This document shows, piece after piece, positions 1 to 5,840 of a stretch of DNA of 5,840 nt. The stretch's first letter is position 1. Each line of letters opens with the position of its first letter. This stretch comes from Candidatus Poribacteria bacterium (lineage in GTDB: Bacteria; Poribacteria; WGA-4E; WGA-3G): NCBI GenBank assembly GCA_009835515.1, contig VXXH01000093.1:1-5840 (forward strand). The letters run 5' to 3'. A program made the translations under genes and the position numbers. Below the pieces are notes generated by a model, which was not told where the DNA came from, searched no databases, and saw only the letters and a program-made list of their open reading frames with translations.

Positions 1-2
1 TA

Positions 3-31
3 ATTATACCCTGCACACATCGAATTGTCAA
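3..31 (-). promoter_or_regulatory. Full-consensus sigma70-type promoter directed out of the left edge
   Basis: On the minus strand the -35 hexamer TTGACA (positions 26-31) and the -10 hexamer TATAAT (positions 3-8) both match the consensus exactly and are separated by exactly 17 bases (9-25). Transcription would start just beyond the left edge, so the gene it serves is not visible. Both hexamers and the spacer are seen directly in the sequence; activity is inferred. A perfect match with optimal spacing is unlikely by chance in so short an intergenic stretch. Confidence 0.72.
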
Positions 32-191
32 GGAGGGTTTGTTAGACAAATATAATCGTGCAGTTTTTAGTTTTCCACCTGTTTTAGGTAAGCATCGCGC
101 CTGGAAAGTAGGGACTAAAGCCAAAAGCACTTGAAAGGCAGATTCAAACTACGGAAAAACTCATTGAAGACGGTTGCAATCCTTCTCATGA
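32..191. other. Stretch with no recognised gene, possibly decayed coding DNA
   Basis: No credible gene is seen here. A plus-strand frame is open from position 3 to a TGA at 132-134 (43 codons). A second plus-strand frame is open from 112 to a TAA at 199-201 (29 codons, with a Leu/Gln/Glu-rich stretch LERQIQTTEKLIEDG). Neither has a convincing start codon with a ribosome-binding site, and I recognise neither. They could be fragments of genes that decayed together with the Uma2 remnant to the right, or chance frames. Confidence 0.35.
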
Positions 192-518
192 TATACTATA
201 ATTCAACAGCAGAACGCTTTTGAGGATAATGTCTTCGATACACTCCTCAATCCGACCCTTGTTGTAGAGGTGTTTTCGCCATCAACCGAAGTGTATGACA
301 AAGGCGAAAAATTTAGGTACTATCAAGAACTTGCCTCTTTGCAGGAATACATCCTCGTTTTACAGGATAGGATTCGCGTTGAACACTATCGCCTTGCCAA
401 GATGCAGTGGGTGCAGATCGAGTTTCAAGCACCTGAAGACGTGTTACCCCTTGCTTCGATCGGATGCGAGCTACCATTGCAGGACATCTACAGACGCGTT
501 CCCGAAGTCATTTCATAA
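192..518 (+). pseudogene. 5'-truncated Uma2-family (DUF820) nuclease remnant
   Basis: The plus-strand frame is open from just after a TGA at 189-191 to TAA at 516-518 (108 codons). It reads as the C-terminal half of a Uma2 protein, a PD-(D/E)XK-fold family found in many copies in cyanobacteria and other environmental bacteria. Recognisable parts in order are FEDNVFDTLLNPTLVVEV, FSPSTEVYDKGEKF, YYQELASLQEYILV, a beta-rich RVEHYR segment, and the terminal LASIGCELPLQDIY. The family's N-terminal helices and the PD motif that carries the first acidic active-site residue are missing; the Glu of the VEV segment and the Lys of GEKF remain. The first ATG/GTG-type codon in frame is GTG at 270-272, which lies inside the conserved domain and has no ribosome-binding site, so a functional product is unlikely. 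It converges on mazF with four bases between the stops. The family call is confident; the pseudogene status rests on the missing N-terminus. Confidence 0.8.
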
Positions 519-522
519 TTCC

Positions 523-897
523 TTACCAGATTTTCACGAGCTTCCCAAGTATTTGCAAAACTTGAATGACCGTTGCATCTGGCATATCTCCTGCGTATCT
601 GGCACGTCTTTCCCACCAGTCCAGGCTCTTAATGTGATCGGCCTGTATAACTCCAGTGAGTTCAAAAACCTCAGTATTATTCCTATTGCGGATCGTTACC
701 CCAGCAGGAATAGGCACATCAAGGTCTACGCGATAAGGTTTTCGACTCGTCGTAATTGGACACATAATCGCCAACCACAGTCTGCGATTGTAGAGTTCTT
801 CGGATAGAACAAGGGCTGGACGTTCTTTTCCCTGTTCGTGACCTATTTGTGGATTGAAGTCGATCCACACTATATCACCGTGTCTTGGAACATACAT
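523..897 (-). CDS. mazF: MazF/PemK-family endoribonuclease toxin
   Basis: This 124-residue protein is the toxin of a type II toxin-antitoxin pair; family members cleave RNA at short specific sequences and arrest growth. Family motifs appear in order: GDIVWIDFNPQIGHEQGKERPALVLS (residues 7-32, split here as GDIVWIDFNP and GHEQGKERPALVLS), PITTSRK (47-53), then GVIQADHIKSLDW (82-94) followed by an Arg-rich stretch. R26 in the ERPALV segment and T49 in PITT fall where the catalytic Arg and Thr lie in Bacillus-type MazF (R25/T48), with the same 23-residue spacing, so the protein looks catalytically intact. Length is normal (about 110-125). The ATG at 895-897 lies nine bases after the antitoxin stop, with only a weak GGTGAG-like ribosome site overlapping that stop, which suggests translational coupling. 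No terminator is evident downstream. RNA target specificity cannot be read from the sequence. Confidence 0.95.
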   Translation of the reverse strand: MYVPRHGDIVWIDFNPQIGHEQGKERPALVLSEELYNRRLWLAIMCPITTSRKPYRVDLDVPIPAGVTIRNRNNTEVFELTGVIQADHIKSLDWWERRARYAGDMPDATVIQVLQILGKLVKIW

Positions 898-906
898 AAG
901 CTAATC

Positions 907-1158
907 TCACCATACTTCTTTGCCCACTGGTGGCCCCGTGTCAACTTCACCCGAAAAATTGGGTTCTGGCTCTCTGATTGTCGGTTCTGGCACTTTAGCT
1001 AAGAGTTCCTCCAAGGTATAGCTCGGGGGCGGCACGGGCCCCTGTCGTTCTTTCTTAGGCGGAATGTCACTGTTCGCAATTTCAACATCATCTTTTCGCA
1101 AACCTGATTTTGGCATTTTGGCTGGAATTTCCGTTGGGGCACAATTCGATTTTTTCAC
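907..1158 (-). CDS. Antitoxin with MazE/PemI-type toxin-binding tail and proline-rich N-terminus
   Basis: This 83-residue protein lies directly upstream of mazF and is its likely antitoxin. The C-terminal half matches the tail of MazE/PemI antitoxins: SYTLEELLAKV (residues 46-56) and a terminal GEVDTGPPVGKEVW. In the family this extended, acidic-hydrophobic tail lies across the MazF dimer and blocks its RNA site. The N-terminal 45 residues do not show the SpoVT-AbrB fold signature usual in MazE (KWGNSxAxRIP). Instead they are charged and proline-rich; the whole protein has 15 prolines, suggesting disorder. MPKSGLRKDDVEI (residues 15-27) faintly resembles the middle of an AbrB domain, so this may be a decayed one. 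The start is GTG at 1156-1158, chosen because AAGGAG lies seven bases upstream and a stop codon closes the frame 30 bases upstream. Role is inferred from tail and position; loss of DNA binding is inferred from absence of the motif. Confidence 0.85.
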   Translation of the reverse strand: MKKSNCAPTEIPAKMPKSGLRKDDVEIANSDIPPKKERQGPVPPPSYTLEELLAKVPEPTIREPEPNFSGEVDTGPPVGKEVW

Positions 1159-1165
1159 GATATAG

Positions 1166-1171
1166 CTCCTT
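1166..1171 (-). promoter_or_regulatory. Ribosome-binding site that fixes the antitoxin GTG start
   Basis: AAGGAG on the minus strand ends seven bases before the GTG at 1156-1158. It is the strongest Shine-Dalgarno match in the operon, much better than that before mazF. Together with TAG in frame at 1186-1188 it supports the GTG as the true start. A strong antitoxin site and a weak coupled toxin site are what is expected if antitoxin is to be made in excess. Confidence 0.8.
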
Positions 1172-1184
1172 GTATTTTCGCGGG

Positions 1185-1209
1185 TCTATGCGTTGTAATA
1201 TAACATAGA
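1185..1209. promoter_or_regulatory. Dyad over the -10 element, candidate operator of the toxin-antitoxin operon
   Basis: TCTATG (1185-1190) and CATAGA (1204-1209) form a perfect six-base inverted repeat around a 13-base centre. The centre includes the -10 hexamer and the predicted transcription start. Many mazEF-type operons are repressed by the antitoxin or the complex binding such a site. Here the antitoxin lacks a recognisable DNA-binding domain, so the binder, if any, is unclear. Six-base arms with a 13-base gap may also arise by chance. Confidence 0.4.
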
Positions 1210-1225
1210 ATCACACGGATGTCAA
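1197..1225 (-). promoter_or_regulatory. Sigma70-type promoter of the antitoxin-mazF operon
   Basis: On the minus strand TTGACA (1220-1225) is a perfect -35 hexamer and TATATT (1197-1202) a 5/6 -10 hexamer, with exactly 17 bases between. The predicted start near 1190 gives a leader of about 32 bases to the GTG. The promoter lies downstream of the clpB terminator, so the toxin-antitoxin pair should be an independent unit with strong basal expression. Confidence 0.8.
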
Positions 1226-1257
1226 ATTTCCCACACATTTTACCAGGAAAAAGTTTG

Positions 1258-1277
1258 TGTCAAGACTGTCTTTGACA
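1258..1277. repeat. 20-base near-palindrome between clpB terminator and toxin-antitoxin promoter
   Basis: TGTC-AAGAC-T-GTCTT-T-GACA is symmetric about T1267: the five-base inner arms pair perfectly and the four-base outer arms pair across a single extra T (1273). It is too tight to form a good RNA hairpin but has the shape of a protein-binding DNA site. On the minus strand its left part also reads TTGACA (1258-1263), which with TAAAAT (1237-1242) would make a weak second promoter with a short 15-base spacer. Function is unknown; a regulator site is one possibility and chance another. Confidence 0.4.
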
Positions 1278-1308
1278 AAAGGATGGACGAGGTGCCAAGA
1301 CCTCGCCC
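1277..1308 (-). terminator. Rho-independent terminator of clpB
   Basis: Read on the minus strand, GGGCGAGGT (1300-1308) pairs with ACCTCGTCC (1285-1293) over nine base pairs, with one G-T wobble and a six-base loop CTTGGC. ATCC and then TTTT (1277-1280) follow. The stem begins 13 bases after the clpB stop codon. The T-run is short, so some read-through into the toxin-antitoxin region is possible. Confidence 0.8.
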
Positions 1309-1321
1309 TATGGCAATTAAA

Positions 1322-3904
1322 TCACGCCTGCCGGAAGGCGAATTCCGTATCTTCAAAATCAACAGTGATCGCATCGCCATCGTGAAAAGTACCTTCCAAC
1401 ATCTGGATCGCCAATGGGTTGAGGATATCGCGTTGGATTGTCCGATGAAGTGGACGCGCACCGTATACTGTATCAAATCCACGTTTTACCAGTTCCTCGT
1501 TTGCTGATTCAGAAAGCACTAAAGTCATCTCCTTTTCAGCAAAGCGATCGCTCAGCTGCGCAAGTTCCAATGTGACAATCCGTTTCAACTCGTCAATACC
1601 GAGTCGGTCGAAGATAATCAAGTCGTCGATACGGTTCAAGAATTCGGGTGGAAAATGCGCCTGTACCGCCTCCATCACCTTCCGACGAATTTCTTTTCCA
1701 TCCAAAAGTGCATCGCTAATCCACTGGCTCCCGATATTGGAGGTCATGATGACAACCGCGTTCTTGAAATCAACCGTGCGTCCTTGCCCGTCCGTCATCC
1801 GACCATCGTCAAGCATCTGGAGCAAAACGTTGAAGACTTCCGGATGCGCCTTCTCAACTTCGTCAAGCAAGATGACGCAATACGGGTGTCGTCGGACGGC
1901 TTCAGTTAACTGTCCACCTTCATCGTAGCCGACGTATCCAGGCGGCGCGCCGATTAAGCGGGAGACGGTGTGCTTTTCCATGTACTCGCTCATATCAATG
2001 CGCGCCATAGCGTTCGCATCGTCAAACAAGAACTCGGCGAGTGATTTGGCGAGATGAGTTTTACCGACACCCGTGGGCCCCATAAAGAGGAAAGAACCGA
2101 GCGGTCGCTCAGGATCACCGAGACCGACACGGGCGCGTCGAATTGCATTAGAAACAGCACTCACTGCTTCATCCTGTCCGATCACCTGTTCACGCAAACG
2201 TTCTTCCATGTGGATCAGTTTCTGGGTCTCGCCCTCCATGAGTCGATAAACAGGGATACCGGTCCACTTCGCCACGATTTCGGCAATGTCCTCTGCACCG
2301 ACCTGTTCTTTGAGCATCTGTGTACCTTGCGTATTCGTTTCTATAGCCTCTTGAACGTTTTTGAGTTGCGATTCTAATTCTGGTATCCTACCGTATTCGA
2401 GTTCCGAAGCTCTACCGAGGTTGCCTGCGCGTTTGGCTTGCTCGGATTCAATACGGAGTGCCTCAATCTGCTCCATTAATTCGCCAATCTGCGTCAAACT
2501 CGCTTTTTCGTTCTGCCATGCGGCTTTGAGTGCGTCCGCCTGTTCTTTGAGCTCAGCGAGTTCAGCAATCAGTTTTTCAAGGCGTTGCTGTGATGCGCTG
2601 TCTTCCTCCTTCTCCAGTGCTTGCTGCTCTATCTGGAGTTGGATGATGCGCCGTTCCACCTCGTCAATCACCACTGGGACACTGTCAATCTCGATTCGCA
2701 AGCGCGACGCGGCCTCGTCCACCAAATCCACGGCTTTATCGGGTAGGAATCGCTCGGAAATATAACGTTTTGAGAGCGTAGCAGCGGCAACGATAGCGTT
2801 GTCCTGAATTTGCACGCCGTGATGCGTTTCATAACGCTCCTTCAAGCCTCGCAGAATCGCGATTGTGTCTTCAACCGACGGTTCTTCAACCTGGACAGGC
2901 TGGAATCGGCGTTCCAAGGCAGCGTCCTTCTCGATGTGTTTGCGATACTCGTCAAGCGTTGTCGCACCGATACACCGCAATTCGCCGCGTGCCAATGCCG
3001 GTTTGAGCATGTTAGAAGCATCGACGGCACCTTCAGCAGCCCCCGCGCCGACGATGGTATGGAGTTCGTCAATAAAGAGAACGACTTGGCCCTCTGCTTG
3101 CTCCACATCAGCAAGAACGGCTTTCAACCGATCTTCAAATTCACCACGATACTTACTGCCTGCGATGAGCGCGCCTAAATCAAGCGCGATGAGCCGCTTC
3201 TCACGGAGACTCTCTGGCACATCACCGTCAGCGATCCGTTGTGCCAACCCCTCCACAATCGCTGTTTTTCCGACACCGGGTTCACCGATTAGCACCGGAT
3301 TATTTTTCCGTCTTCGAGAAAGTACCTGCATCACGCGTCGGATTTCATCATCACGCCCGATGACCGGGTCGAGTTTACCTGAAATCGCTTCCTGTGTGAG
3401 TTCCCGACCGAATCGGGTCAGTGCTTGGTATTTGTCCTCTGGATTCTGATCGGTTATGCGTTGGTTGCCACGGATATCAACGAGTGCCTTGAGGATTTTG
3501 TCTTTCGTTACACCGGCTTCCCGAAGGATTTTACCGACTTCCGTCTGCTTTGCTTCGGCACACGCTATCAAAAGATGTTCTGTACTGACGTACGCGTCCT
3601 TAAGTGCTGTCGCCTCTTTGAATCCGGTATCCAAAACGGATTGTAGGGCTTGGCTGATGCGCATTTCGGAAGCTGTGCCCTGCACTTTGGGTGCTTTTTC
3701 AACGGCAGCCTCAATTGCTGACGTAACTCCGGCAATATCGACACCTAATTTCTGAAAAATCGGTGTGACAATCCCGTCACTTTGTTTGATAAGTGCCAAC
3801 ATTAAATGTTCAACGCTAAGTTCAGGGTTTTGCGCATCTGTTGCTAAATTTTGTGCTGTTTCGAGTGCTTCTTGTGTTTTAATTGTTAATCTATCAAATC
3901 TCAT
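1322..3904 (-). CDS. clpB: ATP-dependent protein disaggregase ClpB (Hsp100)
   Basis: This cytoplasmic AAA+ hexamer pulls polypeptides out of aggregates, working with DnaK/DnaJ/GrpE. The 860 residues match the usual full length (about 857). Domains in order are: Clp N-domain (about 1-145, two repeats); NBD1 with Walker A GEPGVGKT (207-214), pore-loop Tyr252 in KYRG, Walker B VVLFIDE (274-280) and Arg fingers R332/R333; a coiled-coil M-domain (about 405-530, rich in Glu, Leu, Gln and Lys) characteristic of ClpB; NBD2 with Walker A GPTGVGKT (609-616), pore Tyr657 in GYVG, Walker B VILLDE (677-682), R758 in FLNR and sensor-2 GAR (815-817). All key residues are present. No IGF/IGL loop for ClpP docking is seen, consistent with a disaggregase and not a protease subunit. 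The ATG at 3902-3904 is supported by GGAGG six bases upstream. I see no clear CIRCE or sigma32 element; a weak -10 candidate TAAAAT lies at 3928-3933. The terminator follows closely. DnaK is not encoded in the window. Confidence 0.98.
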   Translation of the reverse strand: MRFDRLTIKTQEALETAQNLATDAQNPELSVEHLMLALIKQSDGIVTPIFQKLGVDIAGVTSAIEAAVEKAPKVQGTASEMRISQALQSVLDTGFKEATALKDAYVSTEHLLIACAEAKQTEVGKILREAGVTKDKILKALVDIRGNQRITDQNPEDKYQALTRFGRELTQEAISGKLDPVIGRDDEIRRVMQVLSRRRKNNPVLIGEPGVGKTAIVEGLAQRIADGDVPESLREKRLIALDLGALIAGSKYRGEFEDRLKAVLADVEQAEGQVVLFIDELHTIVGAGAAEGAVDASNMLKPALARGELRCIGATTLDEYRKHIEKDAALERRFQPVQVEEPSVEDTIAILRGLKERYETHHGVQIQDNAIVAAATLSKRYISERFLPDKAVDLVDEAASRLRIEIDSVPVVIDEVERRIIQLQIEQQALEKEEDSASQQRLEKLIAELAELKEQADALKAAWQNEKASLTQIGELMEQIEALRIESEQAKRAGNLGRASELEYGRIPELESQLKNVQEAIETNTQGTQMLKEQVGAEDIAEIVAKWTGIPVYRLMEGETQKLIHMEERLREQVIGQDEAVSAVSNAIRRARVGLGDPERPLGSFLFMGPTGVGKTHLAKSLAEFLFDDANAMARIDMSEYMEKHTVSRLIGAPPGYVGYDEGGQLTEAVRRHPYCVILLDEVEKAHPEVFNVLLQMLDDGRMTDGQGRTVDFKNAVVIMTSNIGSQWISDALLDGKEIRRKVMEAVQAHFPPEFLNRIDDLIIFDRLGIDELKRIVTLELAQLSDRFAEKEMTLVLSESANEELVKRGFDTVYGARPLHRTIQRDILNPLAIQMLEGTFHDGDAITVDFEDTEFAFRQA

Positions 3905-4200
3905 GATGAACCTCCACTGTTGTATCTATTTTACACACATCCTCATTAAATTGCATCTAAGTTAGTTCAACACAAGTGTAGCAAGATTTGTGCCATTCTT
4001 CTTTTTCCCTTAGCGGTCAAAAACGGATGATTGCACACTAAAACTCGTGCCACTTTGGCATCTGATCTGCAAATCTGGCACTGCAAATAGGTTAAGCCAA
4101 GCCAATTTATCATTTTTTATCTATGGCCCCTGGTCTTCCCTCCACTTCGTTTCGGTCAGGTTTCTGGTTAATTCTTGACCAGGTTTGAGGATTTACACGG
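3905..4200. other. Intergenic region between the CRTAC1-like gene and clpB
   Basis: No gene is recognised on either strand. The left end holds the clpB leader and ribosome-binding site. The hexamer GTGCCA occurs at 3990-3995 and 4047-4052, and inverted as TGGCAC at 4076-4081. The latter two could pair across 23 bases, and TGCCA/TGGCA (4048-4052, 4056-4060) offers a smaller alternative hairpin. CTGCAAAT is repeated directly at 4067-4074 and 4081-4088. The clpB promoter must lie here if clpB is separately transcribed, but no hexamer pair with good spacing stands out. Confidence 0.5.
4129..4183 (-). repeat. Nested inverted repeats downstream of the CRTAC1-like gene
   Basis: CCTGGTC (4129-4135) and GACCAGG (4177-4183) are perfect seven-base inverted repeats with 41 bases between. 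Inside, CTGGTTA (4164-4170) can pair instead with TGACCAG (4176-4182) with one non-Watson-Crick position, so two foldings compete for the same arm. CAGGTTT is also repeated directly at 4157-4163 and 4180-4186. The site lies 18 bases past the stop codon of the upstream gene, where a terminator is expected, but no T-run follows on the transcribed strand, so a classic Rho-independent terminator is not supported. Confidence 0.4.
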
Positions 4201-5840
4201 TTATCTTACTTTTAATTCTGAAAGAGGTTCGGTTACAACGAGTTCTTGATTGACTGTGAGGTTCTCCAATATCTGTACAGCACCGCTCTGCCAGCGAATT
4301 TTAAGTTTATCAACGACATCGCGCGCCTCAATTCCAAAGAGCACCCTCGGATCGTTGCTACTGAGGTAACTTGACCCGATATGTACTTCGCGCGTCTGGG
4401 ATTCAGAACCGAGCGTTAATGTTATGCGTGTCCCAATGCCGTCGCGATTGCTGCGAGTACCGATGAGTCTGAGTCGGAGCCAGTTGTTGGCGGTTTGACT
4501 CTCATTTCGGAGGAGGGTCACCGCGCCGTTCAGCTGTGTGATAAGCAGGTCTGTGTCACCGTCGTTATCGTAATCTCCGAAGAGGGTGCCGCGGCTGACA
4601 GCAGGACGATCCTCAAACCCGACCTCAGCAAAAGTGCCATCGCCTTGATTCCAGAAGAGTTGATTCGATTGCTTATACGAAAGCACATCTGTGGTTCGCT
4701 CAACGGTCGGAAAGATATGCCCGTTAGCAACAAAAATATCGAGATGTCCGTCATTATCGGCATCGAAAAACCCGGTGCCGAACCCTAAAGCGAGATAACT
4801 CTCCTCACCGAGCCGCGCTTTATAACTCACATCAGTGAAAGTGCCGTCTCCGTTATTCCGATAGAGGGTATTCGTCTCATAAGAGAAATTGGTGACAAAG
4901 AGATCAAGAAAGCCGTCGCCGTTGTAATCACCGGCATCAACCCCCATACCGGCTTGAGCGATGCCATCAGCACTGTATGCACAACCTGTGAGGATGGCAA
5001 TCTCGGCAAAAGTGCCATCGCCCTTGTTATAGAAGAGATAGTTTGGTGTGTCATCGTTGGCAACGTAGAGATCAGGATTACCATCTGCATCAAAGTCCGC
5101 GGCAACAACGCCTAATCCTTTGCCGAGAAACATGCCGCCCGGATCTCGAATGTTGGCAGCCTCCGTTACATCGGTAAAGGTGCCGTCACCGTTGTTTTGA
5201 TAGAGCCTGTCAGGCGCGCCTTCAAAGTGTTTCGGATGGCAGTAACCGCGCACCCTCTCGGTTGCGCCGAACGCGGGAGTCTCGAAACACGGAGGATAGG
5301 AGGCATCTAACTTATAATTCAGGTAGTTAACAACATAGAGATCCAGGTAGCCATCCGAGTTGTAATCAAAAAAGGTCGCGCTACTGCTCCAGCGCGTGTC
5401 GCCTGTACCTGATTTCGTTGTGACATCGGTGAACGTACCGTCGCCATTGTTATGATAGAGTCGATTCGCCTCGAAATTGGTTACGTAAATATCCACGTAA
5501 CCGTCATTGTCGTAATCTCCGCATGCGACACCGTGTCCATAACTCTCTTGATTGTCAATACCGGCAGACGGAGTGACATTTGCGAAAGTGCCATTGCCGT
5601 TATTTCGGTAAAGCATACTTGGTGCAGCACTATTGACGAGATAGAGATCAAGGTCGCCATCGTTGTCATAATCAAGAAATGCGCCGCCTGCGCCGAGCGT
5701 CTCAGGAAGATGAAATTCGCCAGCTGCACCGTCTGTGTGTTTAAAGTGGATACCAGCAACATCGGTAACATCTGTGAAATGGATAGGAGATTCTATTGGT
5801 AGTGCGGGGAGTGGTATCAGCGTAAGGAGTAGGGCAGAAA
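4201..5840 (-). CDS. Secreted FG-GAP/VCBS repeat protein with ASPIC/UnbV domain (CRTAC1-like), 5' partial
   Basis: The frame runs without a stop from the right edge to TAA at 4201-4203, giving 545 visible residues; the true start is outside. Numbering from the first whole codon (5836-5838), residues 1-14 (SALLLTLIPLPALP) look like the hydrophobic core and end of a signal peptide. The mature part opens with FTDVTDVAGIHFKH and LPETLGAGGAFLDYDNDG, the usual N-terminus of this family. Seven calcium-loop motifs of DxDxDG type start at about 56, 108, 158, 248, 304, 359 and 422, most followed by xxDLYVxN, and alternate with LYxNNGDGTFTDV segments; this predicts a beta-propeller stabilised by calcium. 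Cys184 and Cys200 (YCHPKHFEG) sit in the usual insert between repeats three and four and may form a disulphide. Residues 452-538 are the ASPIC/UnbV domain (NNWLRLRL, SNRDGIGTRI, GSSYLSSNDPRVLFG, IRWQSG). The protein is probably exported or surface-bound; its ligand is not known. The Met encoded at 5614-5616 is internal and not the start. Confidence 0.93.
   Translation of the reverse strand, partial: SALLLTLIPLPALPIESPIHFTDVTDVAGIHFKHTDGAAGEFHLPETLGAGGAFLDYDNDGDLDLYLVNSAAPSMLYRNNGNGTFANVTPSAGIDNQESYGHGVACGDYDNDGYVDIYVTNFEANRLYHNNGDGTFTDVTTKSGTGDTRWSSSATFFDYNSDGYLDLYVVNYLNYKLDASYPPCFETPAFGATERVRGYCHPKHFEGAPDRLYQNNGDGTFTDVTEAANIRDPGGMFLGKGLGVVAADFDADGNPDLYVANDDTPNYLFYNKGDGTFAEIAILTGCAYSADGIAQAGMGVDAGDYNGDGFLDLFVTNFSYETNTLYRNNGDGTFTDVSYKARLGEESYLALGFGTGFFDADNDGHLDIFVANGHIFPTVERTTDVLSYKQSNQLFWNQGDGTFAEVGFEDRPAVSRGTLFGDYDNDGDTDLLITQLNGAVTLLRNESQTANNWLRLRLIGTRSNRDGIGTRITLTLGSESQTREVHIGSSYLSSNDPRVLFGIEARDVVDKLKIRWQSGAVQILENLTVNQELVVTEPLSELKVR

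Noticed and set aside
3..201. Two short plus-strand frames (3-134 and 112-201), the second faintly like the C-terminal helix of some restriction-enzyme or coiled-coil proteins
   Set aside because: They are too short, have no start codon with a ribosome-binding site, and the resemblance is not specific enough to name a family.
295..807. Long plus-strand open frame of 170 codons
   Set aside because: It crosses the Uma2 remnant in another frame and runs antisense to mazF; both overlapped frames have clear family motifs and this one has none.
2361..3449. Several long plus-strand frames opposite clpB, the largest about 194 codons
   Set aside because: They are Ser/Arg-rich antisense shadows of a fully conserved clpB and carry no recognisable domain.
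907..3904. clpB and the toxin-antitoxin genes as one stress operon
   Set aside because: A good terminator follows clpB and a strong separate promoter precedes the antitoxin, so co-transcription is at most read-through.
3905..4040. CIRCE element or sigma32 heat-shock promoter before clpB
   Set aside because: No TTAGCACTC-N9-GAGTGCTAA dyad and no CTTGAAA/CCCCAT pair with suitable spacing were found.
4495..5108. Alternative frames on both strands within the FG-GAP gene
   Set aside because: The repetitive coding sequence creates periodic open frames; the minus-strand frame with DxDxDG and ASPIC motifs explains the region.
1..5840. CRISPR array, tRNA, rRNA or insertion sequence
   Set aside because: No regularly spaced repeats, no cloverleaf, no transposase frame and no terminal inverted repeats with target duplications were seen.

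Overview
The window is bacterial DNA of moderate GC with dense genes. All three intact-looking transcription units read leftward (minus strand). From right to left in the direction of transcription they are: (1) a large secreted calcium-binding repeat protein of the CRTAC1 / ASPIC-UnbV type, whose 5' end lies beyond the right edge; (2) clpB, the protein disaggregase, complete at 860 residues, with a good ribosome-binding site and a Rho-independent terminator; (3) a two-gene type II toxin-antitoxin operon, made of a small proline-rich antitoxin with a MazE/PemI-type C-terminal tail followed by a MazF/PemK-family toxin. The only plus-strand gene is a 5'-truncated remnant of a Uma2-family (DUF820) nuclease at the left. 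It meets mazF tail to tail with four bases between the two stop codons.

Regulatory layout: a strong sigma70-like promoter (TTGACA, 17-base spacer, TATATT) precedes the antitoxin and has a dyad over its -10 element. A second near-palindrome lies between that promoter and the clpB terminator. At the extreme left, a full-consensus promoter (TTGACA, 17 bases, TATAAT) points out of the window and should drive an unseen gene. The 296-base gap between the CRTAC1-like gene and clpB holds short inverted repeats and the clpB leader, but no gene I can recognise. I found no convincing CIRCE element or sigma32 promoter before clpB.

Organism: the mix of a long ASPIC/FG-GAP protein, a chromosomal mazEF-type module and a Uma2 fragment suits environmental lineages rich in such families, for example Poribacteria, Planctomycetes-like or cyanobacteria-like genomes. 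This is an impression from family content, and nothing here fixes the taxon. Functionally, the window joins a housekeeping stress chaperone, a separately promoted toxin-antitoxin unit and an exported protein. The clpB terminator argues that clpB and the toxin-antitoxin pair are not one operon. The most unusual item is the antitoxin: it keeps a canonical toxin-binding tail but shows no recognisable AbrB DNA-binding domain. I did not find evidence of a wholly new system.
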